A DNA stretch of 7,528 nucleotides from NCBI GenBank assembly GCA_003315675.1, contig NIZU01000068.1, positions 1 to 7,528 on the forward strand, in the 5' to 3' direction. A program made the position numbers and the translations under genes. Positions 6,173 to 7,528 of this stretch are shown here, piece by piece (position 1 is the stretch's first letter; each line of letters starts with the position of its first letter). The notes under the pieces were generated by a model, which was not told the origin of the DNA, did not search any database, and worked only from the letters and a program-made list of their open reading frames with translations. This stretch comes from Methanocorpusculum sp. MCE. GTDB taxonomy: Archaea; Halobacteriota; Methanomicrobia; Methanomicrobiales; Methanocorpusculaceae.

Positions 6173-6296
6173 ACGAAATTCACGAAAATAAAACACAAAA
6201 ACACGAAAATCAAAAAGATGAGAGATGGGGGCATGTATATCATACCCTCCCCCGCCCCCCACACGAAACTATCGAAAATCAACGAAATGCACGAAA
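6173..6296 (+). repeat. Phased ACGAAA short repeats in two clusters
   Basis: ACGAAA occurs at 6173, 6182, 6203, 6263, 6282 and 6291, with a variant TCGAAA at 6273. Within each cluster the steps are about 9-10 bases, close to one DNA helical turn. The second cluster is flanked by CCGCCCC (6252-6258) and its inverse GGGGCGG (6306-6312). From memory, similar 'CACGAA' repeats occur in intergenic DNA of many prokaryotic genomes without a known function. Confidence 0.6.
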
Positions 6297-6356
6297 AGGG
6301 GGACAGGGGCGGATGGATGGAGTTAGGATGAGTGTGGATACCTCAGATTATTGAAC

Positions 6357-6439
6357 CGCGAATAAGCCCAAACGTGTAAAGCCCGTTTGAGGCGGCACGC
6401 AAGCCTTTGGCTGGCACGCCTCCCCCAATCTTCGCGAAT
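6357..6439. repeat. CGCGAAT direct repeat flanking a hairpin
   Basis: CGCGAAT at 6357-6363 and 6433-6439 brackets a stem. GAGGCG 6389-6394 pairs with CGCCTC 6417-6422, and inner AGCC 6402-6405 pairs with GGCT 6409-6412 over a TTT loop. GGCACGC also occurs twice (6394-6400 and 6413-6419). This is probably one copy of a dispersed intergenic repeat family. Confidence 0.4.
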
Positions 6440-6658
6440 CGCATTTTTCTTGGGTCGTCTTGCTCTTTTCAGATTTATTTTGGGGTGCGGAGCTGCGACT
6501 TCAGCGCGGAGCAGCCCCCGGTGTGATATCCGATTATTTCATGAGGGAGGAGGTGTATTGATTAAATTTATTCTCCAAATATAATTAAAAATATCCATAT
6601 CTCCATATCGCGTCGAAGACTATATTCTATTATTTACTCATTTAGGGGGAGTATAACA

Positions 6659-6781
6659 TTGTCACGAAAATCATGGAGAAAAATAGCAGGACTACATTAT
6701 CATGTATGTAATGGAAACTTCCAGCAGTATGGATTTACGGTCGACATATTTATTGAGGAATATTCATTTTTTTGGGAATAA
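6659..6781 (+). CDS. Possible 40-aa ORF with TTG start
   Basis: TTG at 6659 follows GGGGGAG (6645-6651) with an ideal 7-base spacer, and the frame closes at TAA 6779-6781. The product would begin MSRKSWRKIAGLHYHVC: basic at the start, then aromatic and acidic (IFIEEYSFFWE at the end), without a membrane segment. I recognise no family. The stop is in the same frame as the membrane-protein gene that starts 18 bases later, so it could be an upstream ORF, a coupled small gene, or a former N-terminal extension cut off by a stop. The ribosome binding site is the main support. Confidence 0.33.
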   Translation: MSRKSWRKIAGLHYHVCNGNFQQYGFTVDIFIEEYSFFWE

Positions 6782-6799
6782 TACAGGTGTTTAGATTTC

Positions 6800-7348
6800 T
6801 TGATCCCCTACTCCCCACTGATTACAGCAGTTGGATCCATTTTCCTGCTGATTGCGACTTTGATATATGTTTATTTTACCTGGAAAATACAAAAAACATC
6901 CCGCTCATCTTTTGAACTGGGAAAACAGCCATGTATTTTTCCAGATTTGGAGGCAAATGGTAGTGCGGGCTCCATTGAATATAATAGAGAATCCAGTGAA
7001 GGTATACGTATTTTTGTAAACCTCAAAAATGTTGGTGATTCACCAGCAATATCGGTTTATGTGCTAGGAAAAATCCTCATAAAATACTCTCAACCAACTG
7101 AAATTATCATGACAACCGCTCCGCGTTTGATTCCACATGTCACAGTATCTGATTCATTTAAGAGTGTGCAGCTCTATTTCGGTAAACGAGAGTTATTACA
7201 ACTCATTGAAGAGATGAATCATATTCAGGAGGCAAATCCTACATATATCCATACGGACAAAAAATCAGCACAATTCGGCCCAATACAGAAGATAAATATT
7301 CTTGAGAATATCTACCAACCCATTTTTTTAACGCGAATCATGATTTAA
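6800..7348 (+). CDS. Single-pass membrane protein of unknown function
   Basis: This 182-aa protein has one N-terminal hydrophobic helix (about residues 6-27, ITAVGSIFLLIATLIYVYF) followed by a basic stretch (WKIQKTSRSS). The remainder is a beta-rich soluble domain. The segment IFVNLKNVGDSPAISVYVLG (71-90) has the 'NxGxxPAxxV' pattern seen in membrane-anchored hypothetical proteins with an immunoglobulin-like fold. No catalytic motif is visible. TTG at 6800 is the likely start because AGGTG (6785-6789) lies 10 bases upstream and the helix begins at once; there is no ATG near by. Base composition differs from the left of the window: 23 of 60 bases are G/C at 7021-7080, against 36 of 60 at 1381-1440. 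It sits next to a transposase end, so recent acquisition is likely. The C-terminus seems short and may be truncated. Confidence 0.7.
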   Translation: MIPYSPLITAVGSIFLLIATLIYVYFTWKIQKTSRSSFELGKQPCIFPDLEANGSAGSIEYNRESSEGIRIFVNLKNVGDSPAISVYVLGKILIKYSQPTEIIMTTAPRLIPHVTVSDSFKSVQLYFGKRELLQLIEEMNHIQEANPTYIHTDKKSAQFGPIQKINILENIYQPIFLTRIMI

Positions 7349-7386
7349 GGAAGATTGGCTACATCCCTACCCCCTCACGCCCCCCC

Positions 7387-7427
7387 AAAAAAAGAAAAAT
7401 ACCCATTATTCCTTGACGTTTTTTTTT
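7387..7427. terminator. Back-to-back T-run terminators
   Basis: On the plus strand nine T (7419-7427) can end the membrane-protein transcript. On the minus strand the stretch 7399-7387 reads five T, one C, seven T, and can end the transposase transcript that stops at 7430. A C-rich tract (7380-7386) precedes the latter. Confidence 0.45.
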
Positions 7428-7429
7428 AT

Positions 7430-7528
7430 TTACACTCTGTTTTGAATCGTTTTCACCTGATAGATATTATAACAAAATGCAGCCAGCATATTTTTCACTC
7501 GTACTCTTTGCAGCGTTGTTACCTTCAC
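7430..7528 (-). CDS. Transposase C-terminus (IS5/IS4-like), cut by the window edge
   Basis: On the minus strand a frame enters from the right edge and ends at TAA 7432-7430. It reads 32 residues including LQRVRVKNMLAAFCYNIYQ and a basic end (KTIQNRV). Many IS4/IS5-superfamily DDE transposases end with a similar helix after the last acidic residue ('R-V-R-V-K-x-x-L-A-A-x-x-Y-N-I'), so a transposase is likely, though the catalytic core lies outside. Its orientation matches the N-terminal fragment at the left edge. Whether both belong to the same element cannot be told, because they cover opposite ends of the protein. Confidence 0.55.
   Translation of the reverse strand: MKVTTLQRVRVKNMLAAFCYNIYQVKTIQNRV

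Larger units (their letters stand above)
6038..6658. other. Gene-free accessory region with short repeats
   Basis: About 620 bases upstream of the AT-rich right end hold no credible gene. Frames that stay open here translate repeats (for example a HEIHENKTQKHEN-type low-complexity peptide) and have no binding sites. Contents: a GTGAAT/ATTCAC hairpin (6067-6084), phased ACGAAA repeats (6173-6296), and GC-rich inverted repeats (6252-6312). A probable dispersed-repeat segment has two CGCGAAT copies and a hairpin (6355-6520). A strong but orphan GGAGGAGGTG lies near 6547, after which the sequence turns very AT-rich. Confidence 0.6.

Noticed and set aside
6173..6296. CRISPR array
   Set aside because: The repeated unit is only six bases with 9-10 base steps; there are no spacers of constant length and no cas genes.
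6296..6320. G-quadruplex in the G-rich tract
   Set aside because: The runs are uneven (5, 4, then pairs of G), so a stable four-tetrad form is not supported.
6067..6354. 95-residue plus-strand frame
   Set aside because: It is a translation of the ACGAAA repeats (His-Glu-Asn-Lys low complexity), with no binding site or family resemblance.
6387..6584. 65-residue plus-strand frame with a hydrophobic middle
   Set aside because: It overlaps the dispersed-repeat segment, has no binding site before it, and resembles chance frames from repeated DNA.

Overview
The window looks like chromosomal DNA of a euryarchaeal methanogen-type archaeon. The strongest evidence is an archaeal RNase P RNA gene on the minus strand (5689-6007). 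Its P1 helix closes exactly, and it carries the conserved GAGGAAAGTCC block and the 3' GGAGGAGGCTTA block. Several genes also have TATA-like boxes 20-30 bases before a start codon with almost no leader, which is typical of archaeal transcription. The codon style and the IS5-like transposase ends recall Methanomicrobiales such as Methanocorpusculum, but that placement is an inference.

Layout. At 1-55 lies the N-terminus of a minus-strand transposase. A long plus-strand gene (176-2230) follows, for a Kef/CPA2-type cation/proton antiporter with C-terminal RCK domains. The stretch 2231-2646 has no confident gene. It holds a chain of hairpins, a short frame that may be a decayed TnpB C-terminus, and a 10-base inverted repeat. 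Two minus-strand genes come next: a HAD-superfamily phosphatase (3719-4405) and, 37 bases downstream of it, a metallo-beta-lactamase-fold hydrolase (2647-3681). A divergent promoter region (4415-4492) leads to a 131-aa plus-strand protein resembling the N-terminal head domain of ScoMcrA-like proteins. Convergent to it is a two-gene minus-strand operon: a YkgJ-type cysteine-cluster protein (5135-5620) overlapping an 85-aa cysteine-containing protein (4891-5148). rnpB is just upstream of that operon on the same strand.

From about 6018 the character changes. 6018-6658 is non-coding, with phased ACGAAA repeats, GC-rich inverted repeats and a probable dispersed-repeat segment. An AT-rich segment follows with a possible 40-aa ORF and a 182-aa single-pass membrane protein (6800-7348). 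The window ends in the C-terminus of another minus-strand transposase (7430-7528). The right end therefore reads as an accessory, probably acquired region beside housekeeping genes.

No defence island, CRISPR array or biosynthetic cluster is visible. The best candidates for something undescribed are the hairpin-rich region 2266-2523, the stand-alone 131-aa protein, the YkgJ-linked small protein, and the membrane protein next to the IS end.
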